Positions 8,419-17,047 of a stretch of 64,000 nucleotides of DNA are shown in pieces. Made by a program: the position numbers and the translations under genes. The DNA lies in contig NZ_JBBWVE010000021.1 in the NCBI RefSeq assembly GCF_041903755.1, forward strand, positions 48,411 to 112,410, written 5' to 3'. Numbering within the stretch: the stretch's first letter is position 1; each line of letters begins with the position of its first letter. The stretch comes from Thiocapsa roseilacustris. Lineage in GTDB: Bacteria > Pseudomonadota > Gammaproteobacteria > Chromatiales > Chromatiaceae. The notes beneath the pieces were generated by a model that saw only the letters and a list, made by a program, of their open reading frames with translations, made no database searches and was not told the DNA's origin.

Positions 8419-9696
8419 ATGACCAATACCAAGACGCTTGCCGTGACTTTTGCGGTGCTCGCGACGGCGGGAATCGCCGAGGCGCATGCCGAGATCGATG
8501 ACTTCAACCTGAATCAGGCTACCCGCCCGGGCGTTAGCCATGACGCAATCCAGCTTGGTCCGCGTCCCTATTACCTCGTGCAGGGGATGGATGCCGGGCG
8601 GCTTAAGAATCGCCTCATGGCCTGTCAAGACGGTCCTTTCTACCGGACCGACTTCTCGATCGCACACCGGGGTGCGGCCCTGCAGATGCCCGAGCACACT
8701 GATCTAGGCTATACGGCGGGTGCTCGGATGGGCGCGGGAATCGTGGAGTGCGACGTGACCTTCACCAGCGACGGGGATCTGGTCTGCCGGCACAGCGAGT
8801 GCGACCTGGCGACCACGACCGACATCGTTGCCACCCCGCTCAACGCCAAGTGCAGCGTGCCTTGGACCGGCTCCGGCCAGAACCCGGCCGTGCAATGCTG
8901 CACCAGTGATCTGACCCTCGATGAGCTGAAGAGTCTGCAGCCGAAGATGGATGCGAGCAATCCTGCGGCCACCACGGCAGAGGACTTCCTCGGAGGCACT
9001 GCGAGCTGGCGCACCGACCTCTACACCGGACGCGCGAAGATCCTGACCTTCAAAGAGAGCGTCGCGCTCAACCGGGCGAACGGCGTCAAGCATACCCCCG
9101 AGCTCAAAGGCGCGACCTATCAGGATCGCATCGATTCAATCTTTGGAGGTCAGGAGCAGTACGCGCAGAAGCTCGTCGACGAGTTGATCGAGGCAGGGGT
9201 TGAACCAAAAGATGTCTGGCTCCAATCCTTCAACTTGGACGACGTGATCTACTGGATCGACAACACGCCTGCCTTCGGCGAGCAGGCCGTCTACCTGGAC
9301 AGCATCGATCCGACCGCCAATCCGCCTATCTCGCGTCTGACGCCGGACCAGCTCAATGCGCTCACGGCGGCGGGTGTGCGTATCTTCGCTCCGCCGATGT
9401 GGGCTTTGCTCGACGTCGACATCGTCGGCCGCGTGGTGCCCTCGCAGTATGCCAAAGACATCAAGTCGGCCGGGCTCGACATCATCACCTGGACCTTCGA
9501 GCGCTCCGATCTTCGCGAGGGCGCCTCTAAGGCTGGTTGGTACTACCAGTTCGACCCTAAGGGCAAAGCCATCCGGAAGGATAGCGACATGTATAAGGCG
9601 CTTGATGTTCTAGCCCGGCAGGTGAATATCCTCGGAATCTTCTCCGACTGGCCGGCGACTGTAACCTACTATGCGAACTGTATGGGTCTGAAGTAG
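8419..9696 (+). CDS. Secreted glycerophosphodiester phosphodiesterase family protein
   Basis: A 425-aa exported GDPD-family protein. It has a signal peptide (LAVTFAVLATAGIAEAHA). The catalytic His sits in SIAHRGAALQMPEHT, where the family has HRG..PENT, and ECDVTFTSDGDLVCRH supplies the ExD metal ligands and second His. Further conserved parts are THTPELKG-like KHTPELKGATY and the late WTFE segment. It should release glycerol phosphate from glycerophosphodiesters in the periplasm, which fits the phosphate-scavenging genes in this window. It is longer than UgpQ-type enzymes (~250 aa) and closer to GlpQ-like secreted forms. Confidence 0.85.
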   Translation: MTNTKTLAVTFAVLATAGIAEAHAEIDDFNLNQATRPGVSHDAIQLGPRPYYLVQGMDAGRLKNRLMACQDGPFYRTDFSIAHRGAALQMPEHTDLGYTAGARMGAGIVECDVTFTSDGDLVCRHSECDLATTTDIVATPLNAKCSVPWTGSGQNPAVQCCTSDLTLDELKSLQPKMDASNPAATTAEDFLGGTASWRTDLYTGRAKILTFKESVALNRANGVKHTPELKGATYQDRIDSIFGGQEQYAQKLVDELIEAGVEPKDVWLQSFNLDDVIYWIDNTPAFGEQAVYLDSIDPTANPPISRLTPDQLNALTAAGVRIFAPPMWALLDVDIVGRVVPSQYAKDIKSAGLDIITWTFERSDLREGASKAGWYYQFDPKGKAIRKDSDMYKALDVLARQVNILGIFSDWPATVTYYANCMGLK

Positions 9697-10561
9697 GGCC
9701 GCTATCGAGACTGGCGACGCGACACGACGTAGGTGCCGCGTCGCTTGAGCATCGATGATCCCCTGCCGGGAGCCGTCACTCCGCAGCGCTTCGGCCGGGA
9801 TCCGGCTGATCGACGCCCTCTTTGCGCAGGAGCACCGGCGTTCATGTCAGAACTGTCCAGGCGCCGACGGACGATCCGATTGAAGGGCCGTGTCGTGCGG
9901 GCTCAGACACCGTGATTGCTCGGCAGCGCAGCGATCTCCAGATCGATCGCTTGCGTGAGTCTCGCGATCGCCGTCGCCGGTGCTTCCACATCGAGGTCAC
10001 CGATCTCGAAATAGCGGATGCGCTCAGACACCTCCGCGAAGTGCTCGCGCATCATCGGCAGGTGTAGAGATGCGTGACCGGCATCAGACGTAGGTTGGGC
10101 AAAGCGCAGCGTGCCCAACTGCTTCCAGTGATGCCGGCGCGGGTTGGGCACGCTGCGCTTTGCCCAACCGACATGTTCATGTTGTTCTTGAATCGTTCCC
10201 TAGGGCTGGAATGGAGCGTCGAGTGCATCTGATAGGCGTATTCGAGCATAAGGACGAGGCCCTAGGTGACGCCCGTGTGACCTCCGGCATGAGGTCGATC
10301 GGCGCCGCGGGGCGCAGTCGGTGGCGTCATCGATTGTCCGTTGCTTCGCCGAGTCTCGCGCTTGCAGCCCGAGAAGTCCGGAAACCCCTCGCGTTGGGCT
10401 TGGCCGACCCGCAGGCGCTCGCTAGCCTCACATCTGCGGTCACCCTGTCATCGCAGGGTTGCTCGGATCTCGAATCCGTGAAGAATGATGGCAGGGCGAA
10501 ACGCATCGTTCCGGCTTGATGACCTGCCCGCCCGGGCCAGGACCGACAGGAGGGGTAAGCC
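9697..10561. other. 865-bp stretch without an intact gene
   Basis: It contains the 75-bp inverted repeat at 10094-10168 and a possible gene remnant on the minus strand at 9903-10055. That remnant is 50 codons, REHFAEVSERIRYFEIGDLD onward, reads like the C-terminus of a larger protein and sits just beside the repeat. The rest (10180-10545) shows open frames only in low-complexity, shadow-like composition. No RNA gene was seen. A strong AGGAGGGG site at 10548-10555 belongs to the next gene. Confidence 0.4.
10094..10168. repeat. 75-bp inverted-repeat element, copy 1
   Basis: Two 26-bp perfectly complementary arms (10094-10119 and 10143-10168; each starts GTTGGGCA and ends GCCCAAC) flank a 23-bp centre. 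Copy 2 is at 58700-58774 with identical arms but its centre in the opposite orientation, while the outer flanks (GCATCAGNCGTAG on the left, ACATGTTCAT on the right) run the same way. A degenerate half copy lies at 56176-56224. No protein is encoded in it. Confidence 0.85.
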
Positions 10562-11257
10562 GTGTCTGCGACAGGATCGCCTCCATCCTGGGGCTTTGAT
10601 CCCACCTGGTTCGCCGCTCAAGGTGCAACCCGCCGCGCTCTGTGCCGGATGCTGGGGGCTGCCGAGCAGGTGCAGGGCCCGGAGCCGCCCGGTAAAGATC
10701 AGGCATTGGCGGGGTGTTTCCGCGAGCTGCTTTGCGAGCCGGACCTTCGGCCGGCCGAGGTGCCCTGCTTCCGTCAACTGGGTGATCTCATCCGGGAGCT
10801 CCCGGAGGACAACCAAAGCACCGTCGGTGCCCTGGATCCCTGTCTTGCCCTTGCCTGCCAGGCGGAAATCGGGGCTGAGCTGGCCCTGGATCTGGTCTAC
10901 GACCGGCGGCGGGTCCGTTGCTTTCCCCTGGTGACGCGCGGGACCAGCTGGGGGGTCTGCTCCGACCTCGGATTCTATCTTGGGACCTCACCGGACTATC
11001 TGGTCCTCCCCTGTTTCCACACCCACCCTGAATTCAGCAACGAGTTGGGGGATGAAATGCCATCGCTGGCCGATTACCTGAACCTGGCACGGTTGCACGC
11101 CCAACTCGGCGGCGCACCGGTCTGCGACCTGGTTTACTTTCCCAACGGACACTGCACCCTCTACGGCGTGGACGCCCGGGGGCGCTGGTTCCATCGCCGC
11201 CAAGGGCAACCACCCGGCGACATTCCCCGCCGCGACTGGACCAGCTGCCACCCATGA
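10562..11257 (+). CDS. JAB/MPN-like metalloprotein (putative deubiquitinase-fold peptidase)
   Basis: A 231-aa protein with a C-terminal JAMM-like signature: CFHTHPEF, then MPSLADY, then CDLVYFPNGHCTLYGVD. The HxHP...SxxD pattern gives the zinc ligands of JAB/MPN peptidases, but the spacing between HP and S (11 residues) is longer than the usual ~6. The N-terminal ~100 residues are helical and unassigned. GTG start at 10562 with a strong AGGAGGGG site 6 bp upstream. It faces the decayed type I restriction operon, so a defence role is plausible by context, but the target is unknown. It is not proven to be an active peptidase. Confidence 0.6.
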   Translation: MSATGSPPSWGFDPTWFAAQGATRRALCRMLGAAEQVQGPEPPGKDQALAGCFRELLCEPDLRPAEVPCFRQLGDLIRELPEDNQSTVGALDPCLALACQAEIGAELALDLVYDRRRVRCFPLVTRGTSWGVCSDLGFYLGTSPDYLVLPCFHTHPEFSNELGDEMPSLADYLNLARLHAQLGGAPVCDLVYFPNGHCTLYGVDARGRWFHRRQGQPPGDIPRRDWTSCHP

Positions 11258-11364
11258 TGAGCGGCGAGCACGGTTTGGGTCAGGCAGCAGTGTCTTGGAG
11301 ACCTTCGAAGTTTGTGCCCGGGTCCGACAAGGCGTCGTCGACCACTTCGCCTCGCATGGAGATT

Positions 11365-13700
11365 TCACACGTCAAGACCCGCCCCGTTCTTTCGCAGCCA
11401 TTCCTTCCGCTCGTCGAAGTGAACGGTGCAGTGCTTGCGGATGGCATGCTCCATCTCGCTGGCCTTCGCCTCGTCGTTGCCCCGCGCGTGGTTGTCCACA
11501 TGCGCCAGGAAGTCATCGGACAGCAGCTCGACCGGCGGGATCTTGGGGTCGATCCCCAAGTCGATCAGGTGCGCGTTGATGAGCGCCTTGACCTTCTCGC
11601 CGGCGTCGGCGATGTCCAGAGAGTCATCCTTGTAACGCTCCTTGACCATCCTCAGCAGGTAGCCGAAGCGGCGAGCCGCCCCGCGGTAGGGATGGCCCGC
11701 CGGGCTCGGCAGGATGAAGTTGAGGCTCTGGAGAAACTTCTTGAGATAGACCTCGAAGTCGGCGCGCCGCTTGATGTCCTCCATCGCACAAACGGCCGCA
11801 TGGATGACTGCGACGTCGGCGTCGGGCGACCCGAGCTGTCCTTGGACGAACGTCTCGATCTCGGCCACGCCGGCAGCCATGAAATGCTGTAGCAGACGCC
11901 GGTAGCGCTCCTCCAGGATGGGCATCTCGCTCAGGATGCTCTTCAGCCCGTCGCGAATGTCCTGCGCGTCCTCCTCGGAGTAGATAGACAGTGCGTGGGT
12001 CAGATGATTGGCCAGGCCGATGTAATCGACGATGAATCCGCGATGCTTGTTCGCCACGACCCGATTCACACGGGCGATGGCCTGCAGCAGGGTGTGCTCG
12101 CGCAGCCGCTTGTCGATATACATCACCTGCTCGATGGGTGCATCGAAACCCGTCAGCAACATGTCGCAGACGATCAGGAAGGCGATGCCCGTCAGCTCTT
12201 TGTCATGGTCGTCGAAGTCGAAAGGCCGGCAGAAATTCTCCACCGCGTTCCAGCGCTTGGCCTCCTTGCGCGCGTCGGTGATGGCCGCCGGCTCATTGGT
12301 CGGGTCCGACGACAGGACCGCCACCGCCTTGAAAAACGCGATGCGCCGAATCAGTTCCGCCTCCGGCCGGGCCTGCCGCATCTCGCGCTCGACCCGCTCC
12401 CGAAGCGCCTCGCGGATCGCCTTGCGATAGCGGATCGCCGCCAGCTTCGAGTGACACACGACCTGCGCCTTGAAGCCGTCGGGCAGGATGTTGTCGATGT
12501 AATGGTCGACCAGATCCTTGGCGATGGCCTCGATGCGTTTCTCGGCCTCGAGGATGTCCCCGCTGGCGCCGTACTTCTTCTTGATCGCGAGGATCTCTTC
12601 CTGGCTGCGGTCCTTGAAGAGGTCTTCGAACTTAATGTCGAAGCCGTGCTTGTCCTTGATGGCCGTGTCTGCCGTGCGGCCCTCGTAAAGGATCTGCAGG
12701 GTGGCGCCGTCATGGACGGCGTCCATGAGCTTGTAGGTATCGATGTACTCGCCGAAGCGCTTCACCGTGCCCGAGCGCAGGCGCTCGACGATCTTGCGGG
12801 CCGCCCGATACTGCTGATAGCGGCAGACCACCTTGATGCGCTGGCCCGAATCGGTATCCATGAAGACGGTGCAAGTGCGCAGCACATCGAGCAGCGTCGC
12901 CGGGGCGAGCAACCCCTGGATGAGCCGTTCCTGCTCGCGCTCGATGCCGAGCGGCGGCTATAGGCCCGATTGCTCTCGGGCCAGATGTCCTTCCAGGCGT
13001 AGAAGTGCTCGTGTCCCGAGGTGAGGGTGCCGAATTCGGCCTTCTCGCCGCAGGTCCGCACCACCAGCAGGTTGGTGTAGAAGAGCCGCGGCTCGCCCTC
13101 GCGCAGTCCCGCCTCGATCGTCTCGGGACGGCCGTTGCGGTAGCGCAAGAGCTGCTCGAAGGCCGCGTGCAGCGGGTTCGCCGTGTTCGGGTCGCCGATC
13201 TTCGCCTCGACGATCACCAGAGGGATACCGTTCACGAAGAGGACGATGTCCGGGATGATGAAGCCCTTCACGCAGCCCGGGGTGTCGACGCGAAACTGGT
13301 TGATGACGTGGAACCGGTTACGCTCGGGATGGGCGAAATCGATCATCATCACGACCGGGTCGGACTCGCCCGTGACCTTGTTCCGGTCGACCTGCGCCTT
13401 GAGAAAGAGACCCTGGGTCGTCTCGTTGGCTTCGAGCAGGGTGCGGTTGGGCTGGCGCAGGATCTGATCGCGCAGGTCGTCGAGCTGGCGGTCGGTGAGC
13501 CAAGGCCGACCGTCCGGGGTCAGGTTGATGGCGCGAACCGACTCGCGGAAGACCTCGGGGAGGAACCACTCGCGGAAGCTCGTACGCAGGCTCTTGGCCG
13601 GGTCCGAGGGGATGATGCCCTGGCCCTGGTCGATGGCCTTCCAGCCCAGCGCGGCGAGCTGGTCGAGGAAGGGTTTTTCGACGTGGAGGTACTCAGACAT
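11365..13700 (-). pseudogene. hsdR: Type I restriction enzyme HsdR, frameshifted and internally deleted
   Basis: The ATG at 13700 starts an HsdR endonuclease domain (LHVEKPFLDQLAALGWKAID; nuclease core VNGIPLVIVEAKIGDP). The frame breaks at about 12955, after WPESNRAY, and resumes in another frame at LGIEREQERLIQGLLAP. From there HsdR sequence runs to 11365. A second lesion joins ARKIVERLR directly to TVKRFGEYIDTYKL. In intact family members about 160-200 residues lie between these, carrying the Walker A and DEAD-box motifs. Motif V/VI-like parts (DMLLTGFDAPIEQVMYIDK, LLQAIARVNRV) survive. With no Walker A motif the translocase cannot work. This is a dead gene. Confidence 0.88.
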
Positions 13701-14628
13701 CCCGAGCGCCAGCCTCTTGATTCGTGTCGCATCGATAGCCCATCAGCGTGTACCGTGGCCGCCCTGCGCCAACGTACCGGGAACGGACCTGTATGCTCAC
13801 GGGCCGTTGAATCACCTGGTTCAGTTGGGCCGCATCCTCAAGTTCCTCACCGACCCTGCCCGCAATGACCGTCTGCGCATCCGCAACTTCGAATTCGAAG
13901 GTTCTGCGCTTAGGCAACACGCCGAGAAAATGACCGAATAGTGTCTCGTCTGACTCATGGATATTGTCTTGCCGCAAACGCTCAGAGCTGCGGCGAAGTT
14001 GTTCGACATCTGCAAAACGAAACACTTCTTCCTTGAGCTCCAAGGCGCATACAGCCTCGTGCTTGCTCAGTTCCTCCAAAAACTTGCGCAATGCGTCGAG
14101 CGCCCGCGGATCGACCTCGGCCAAAGCTTCGGACAGCTCATCATCCGTCCCGGTCGACGCCACCATGATCGCCTGGGTCTGTTCGACAGCCGCATCGAGC
14201 GCCGATGGAAGCATGCTCGCCTGATCCTCCGCCGCCGGCTCCTCGAGCACAAAGCCGAACGATCCCGTCGTGGTCCCGGTAATCAAGAGTCGAAACTCTT
14301 CTCGCTGTGGTAGGGAACCTCGTTTTCCGAGCGAGCGGCTCATGCTCGCCCCGATCGCCGCGACAGCATCAGTAAAGGTGCCTACAGCTGTCGCTCCGAA
14401 CTCGGCGAACATGCCGTAACTGCCCACGATCGGCTTGCCCCGGAACGTCAGACGAAGGCGGAGCGGGTCGCGAATCAAGTCCGGATGGGCCGCGAGAAGA
14501 TGTTCGATGTCCGCTTTTCGACTTTCGAGCCCCAACCGTTCGATGACGAAGTCATCAGGTGTGGACGCGATCATCTGCTCAAGGCTACCGAGCTCGGCCT
14601 GAAGCTGGCGATACTCTCCAAGGTTCAT
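13693..14628 (-). CDS. Unknown protein coupled to hsdR (two copies in this locus)
   Basis: A 311-aa soluble protein starting MNLGEYRQLQAELGSLEQMI. Its first ~50 residues match a truncated paralogue at 16722-16904 (shared RLGLESRK). The mid region is beta-rich (RLLITGTTTGSFGFVLEEPA), followed by a helical segment and a beta-rich C-terminus. It overlaps the stop of the nucleotidyltransferase-like gene (ATGA at 14628-14625), and its own stop overlaps the hsdR start at 13700, so the three genes are translationally coupled. The context suggests an accessory of a restriction or defence operon. No function is recognised. Confidence 0.75.
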   Translation of the reverse strand: MNLGEYRQLQAELGSLEQMIASTPDDFVIERLGLESRKADIEHLLAAHPDLIRDPLRLRLTFRGKPIVGSYGMFAEFGATAVGTFTDAVAAIGASMSRSLGKRGSLPQREEFRLLITGTTTGSFGFVLEEPAAEDQASMLPSALDAAVEQTQAIMVASTGTDDELSEALAEVDPRALDALRKFLEELSKHEAVCALELKEEVFRFADVEQLRRSSERLRQDNIHESDETLFGHFLGVLPKRRTFEFEVADAQTVIAGRVGEELEDAAQLNQVIQRPVSIQVRSRYVGAGRPRYTLMGYRCDTNQEAGARDV

Positions 14629-15209
14629 AGGTCTGCATCCTCTTCGAGGGTGTCAGGCTGCACATTCTGTCGAGCCGCGCGATCGTCGTCCGCGTCGAGG
14701 CTCAGCTCAATATAGCCTTTCCAGACGCCCGAGCGGCGGTGCGACCAAAGGCTGTACCAGTAACGCGACCGCTCCACCAGGTACTCGGGAGGCGCGCCGT
14801 TCAGTTGGACGAGAAACCCGTCGACGCGATAGTCCTGCTTACAACGGTTCCGGTCGAAAAGATTGGGGCGTCGGGCGATCAAATCCCGTTGTGTGATGCC
14901 GCTGGGCAAATGGGCGAAGGTGACCACATCGAGATCATTAGGGGCGCGACCTTCCAGACGCTCCACGTCTTCCAAGAAGCTGCCGTCGACCCACTGAAAT
15001 CCCCGGGCGATACCCAGCTCGCGCAGGACCTGACGATATTCCAGGAGCCCAAGCAGGATTCGGTTTCGGTCGGAGGAGGTGCCGAACCGAAGCGCGAAGT
15101 CGAAGATGCCGACCTGATACGGTGAACGATCCATGGACGTTGGCGACGCAGGATTGATCGAGGGTAGGACGCCCGAGGACGTCCAGCCAGGGATAGTCTT
15201 TGCGCGCAT
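14625..15209 (-). CDS. Nucleotidyltransferase-like protein (DUF6932-like)
   Basis: A 194-aa protein. The start is taken at 15209 (MRAKTIPGW) because a GAAAGGAAA ribosome-binding site lies just upstream and the longer reading frame runs into duplicated hsdR sequence. VDGSFLEDVE followed by APNDLDVVTF resembles the GS...DxD core of polymerase-beta-like nucleotidyltransferases. The rest matches my recollection of DUF6932 proteins found near defence genes. It overlaps the next gene by 4 bp. The pair may form a toxin-antitoxin-like or defence module; that is inference from coupling and location only. Confidence 0.65.
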   Translation of the reverse strand: MRAKTIPGWTSSGVLPSINPASPTSMDRSPYQVGIFDFALRFGTSSDRNRILLGLLEYRQVLRELGIARGFQWVDGSFLEDVERLEGRAPNDLDVVTFAHLPSGITQRDLIARRPNLFDRNRCKQDYRVDGFLVQLNGAPPEYLVERSRYWYSLWSHRRSGVWKGYIELSLDADDDRAARQNVQPDTLEEDADL

Positions 15210-15292
15210 GGATTCCGTTTTCCTTTCGCGATTCTGGTGGTTCCTGGTATGCCGATTCCAGCGCGGCGAGTTGGGCGAGCAAGTGGTTTGGG

Positions 15293-15517
15293 TTAGCGAA
15301 GCGTAACCCGACGCGGGCGGGGCTGAACGTCCCGGGTCGGGTTGATGGCGCGAACCGACTCGCGGAAGACCTCGGAGAGGAACCACTCGCGGAAGCTCGT
15401 GCGCAGGCTCTTGGCCGGGTCCGAGGGGATGATGCCCTGGCCCTGGTCGATGGCCTTCCAGCCCAGCGCGGCGAGCTGGTCGAGGAAGGGTTTTTCGACG
15501 TGGAGGTATTCGCTCAC
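15293..15517 (-). pseudogene. hsdR: Second hsdR 5' end (recent duplication fragment)
   Basis: A 74-codon frame whose first ~60 residues (LHVEKPFLDQLAALGWKAID) are almost identical to the HsdR N-terminus at 13700. The DNA at 15338-15517 matches 13523-13700 with only a few differences, then diverges inside the reading frame at the RAINPTRD junction. It begins 16 bp after the darG stop, so hsdR once followed darG directly. It encodes only the N-terminus of the nuclease domain and is non-functional. Confidence 0.85.
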
Positions 15518-15532
15518 GTCGCGAACCCGTGC

Positions 15533-16159
15533 TTAGGCCGCCAGCCGATCCAACCCCAACCCGAGCAGACGATCATCGAACAGGCCCTCCTTGCGACGTG
15601 CGGCCGCGTTGCCGGCGGGCCACTCGCGCAGGCCCTTGCGTAGTCCTTCGATCGTGGCTTCCGCGCGCTCGTGTACCAGCAGCCAGTCGACCGTGGCAAG
15701 CAGCTCCATACCGAGCGGAGACTCGAACCCGTCGATGACCTCGCTCAGCCGCGCGAGCGCCGGTTGATAATCCGCAGCCGGCGCGCTCGCCAGATATTCC
15801 GCCAACGCAGCACGGCGTTCGTCTCGAAAATAGATGCGGTCCAATGGTCCGGCGTCGGCAAGCCGCTTCTCGCTGGTCAGCCAGGCACCATCCAGGTCGT
15901 TCAGCAGATGTCTCAAGCGATCCGAATAGGGACCGTAACGATCGGCCTTGAACTGCATGCGCAAGGGATCTCTCAGTCCCAAGGACGTCACGCAGCGCTC
16001 GATAAAATAGGCGAGCTTCTGGACCTCGAGTATCGAACACTCGATGCCCAAGACCGAGTAACGTCGCACGGCCTCCGCAACGAGTGCGCGCGCCGGCGTC
16101 AACCTCTCGCTGCCGCTGCGCTTTCGCGGGGTAGAGTAGGTCTGGGTCGGCTCGAACAA
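15533..16159 (-). pseudogene. darG: DarG antitoxin C-terminal domain without the macrodomain
   Basis: A 208-aa frame matching the C-terminal domain of DarG, the DNA ADP-ribosyl glycohydrolase antitoxin of DarTG: RRYSVLGIECSILEVQKLAY, RYGPYSDRLRHLLND, EKRLADAGPLD, GFESPLGMELLATVDWLL. The N-terminal macrodomain (~150 aa), which removes ADP-ribose from DNA, is absent. A TAG codon lies two codons upstream of the only possible start (TTG at 16159), and an unrelated small gene abuts the front. No darT toxin gene is present. It is probably a remnant, though a role for the C-terminal domain alone in binding DarT cannot be excluded. Confidence 0.75.
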
Positions 16160-16197
16160 TTTCTAGACCTCGGAGATGTCGGAAATGCCCCAGGAAT

Positions 16198-16425
16198 TCA
16201 CGGATCAACTCGGATTTCATCGAAGCCCTTTGACAGTGTCCGGCCTTGAGCGGATTGCCGCAACGCATCTCGCGCAAGCTCCGACAATCTATCCTGCGGC
16301 TGCTGCAGAGTCGTCTGCCAGGCCAATTCATTCTCGATATCCTGGAGCCATTGATCGGCCATTTCGTCCTGAATCTCTAAAGGCAAGGCCGATGCCCACT
16401 GAATCACCTGCTCTAGTCGAGTCAT
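16198..16425 (-). CDS. Antitoxin-like small protein, orphan
   Basis: A 75-aa protein (MTRLEQVIQWASALPLEIQD onward) whose helical N-terminus and tail ARDALRQSAQGRTLSKGFDE resemble small type II antitoxins that pair with RelE/ParE-like toxins. The ATG at 16425 has an AGGGA ribosome-binding site ~8 bp upstream; a longer start at 16443 is less well placed. No toxin gene follows: the next gene is the truncated darG 39 bp downstream. The upstream ~296 bp to 16721 shows no gene. Confidence 0.5.
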   Translation of the reverse strand: MTRLEQVIQWASALPLEIQDEMADQWLQDIENELAWQTTLQQPQDRLSELARDALRQSAQGRTLSKGFDEIRVDP

Positions 16426-16721
16426 GCCGATATCCCTGGTCACTTGTGAAAAAGGGAAAAGCGAGAAGGAACCGGTCCGAGGTGCGGCGGGATCGCGTTT
16501 CGCGACGGACGGCCGGCACCGCCCGGAGTCGTCAGCTTTGGTGTAAGTCTACACCGGAGGCCCGGCGGTAGCATCTGATCGCAGGTCGGGTTGCGCGGTC
16601 ACGCGAGAAGGGTCCGGGCAACTGCTCTCCGGGACACCGGCCGGTCTCCAGGATGGGGGTTCTGTCGGGTGAGCGAAGCGCCACCGTGTGGATACTGTCC
16701 TAACGCTGCTGATCGGTCGGC

Positions 16722-16904
16722 CTACCGCGAAAGGTCGGGCGAGCCCGCGCCGGCCTGCGGCTCGGCCGCCAGCAAAGCCTCGATCTCGTCTTTACGGGAT
16801 TCGAGACCGAGGCGGTCGATCACATGCTCTTCCGGAATCTCTTCAAGCATGCGCTCGATGGCGCCTTTTTCCGCCTGAAGAAACCGATACTCCTGAAGCG
16901 TCAT
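16722..16904 (-). pseudogene. Truncated paralogue of the 311-aa protein at 13693
   Basis: A 60-aa frame, MTLQEYRFLQAEKGAIERML onward, that shares the N-terminal pattern of the 311-aa protein (LxEYRxLQAExG, then RLGLESRKxxIExLLAA) but stops after PDLSR. Its ATG overlaps the stop of the hsdR remnant (ATGA at 16904-16901). It shows that this gene family occurred twice beside hsdR. It is either a remnant or a naturally short member; the first is more likely. Confidence 0.6.
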
Positions 16905-17047
16905 GGCTGACCTCCCTCGGCGGTCGCAAGTGCGGCCCGTGCGGACAGCTCCGATGGGATAATGCTCGGGCCTTGTTCCAGGACCTTCGAGCCCGGCGGG
17001 TCGAGCTGGTCGCGGAAGCGCCTTTCGACGTGAAGATCCTCAGACAT
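16901..17047 (-). pseudogene. hsdR: Third hsdR 5' end (divergent fragment)
   Basis: A 48-codon frame, MSEDLHVERRFRDQL onward with QGPSIIPSE, aligns with the HsdR N-terminus (LHVEKPFLDQL...QGQGIIPSD) but is clearly more divergent than the copies at 13700 and 15517. Its ATG overlaps the hsdS stop (17042-17040), the position expected for hsdR in an hsdM-hsdS-hsdR operon. It then runs into a stop at the start of the next small gene. It carries only the first ~40 residues of HsdR and is non-functional. Confidence 0.7.

Noticed and set aside
10160..10519. 119-codon plus-strand frame beside the inverted repeat
   Set aside because: It begins inside the repeat and has random-like composition with no ribosome-binding site.
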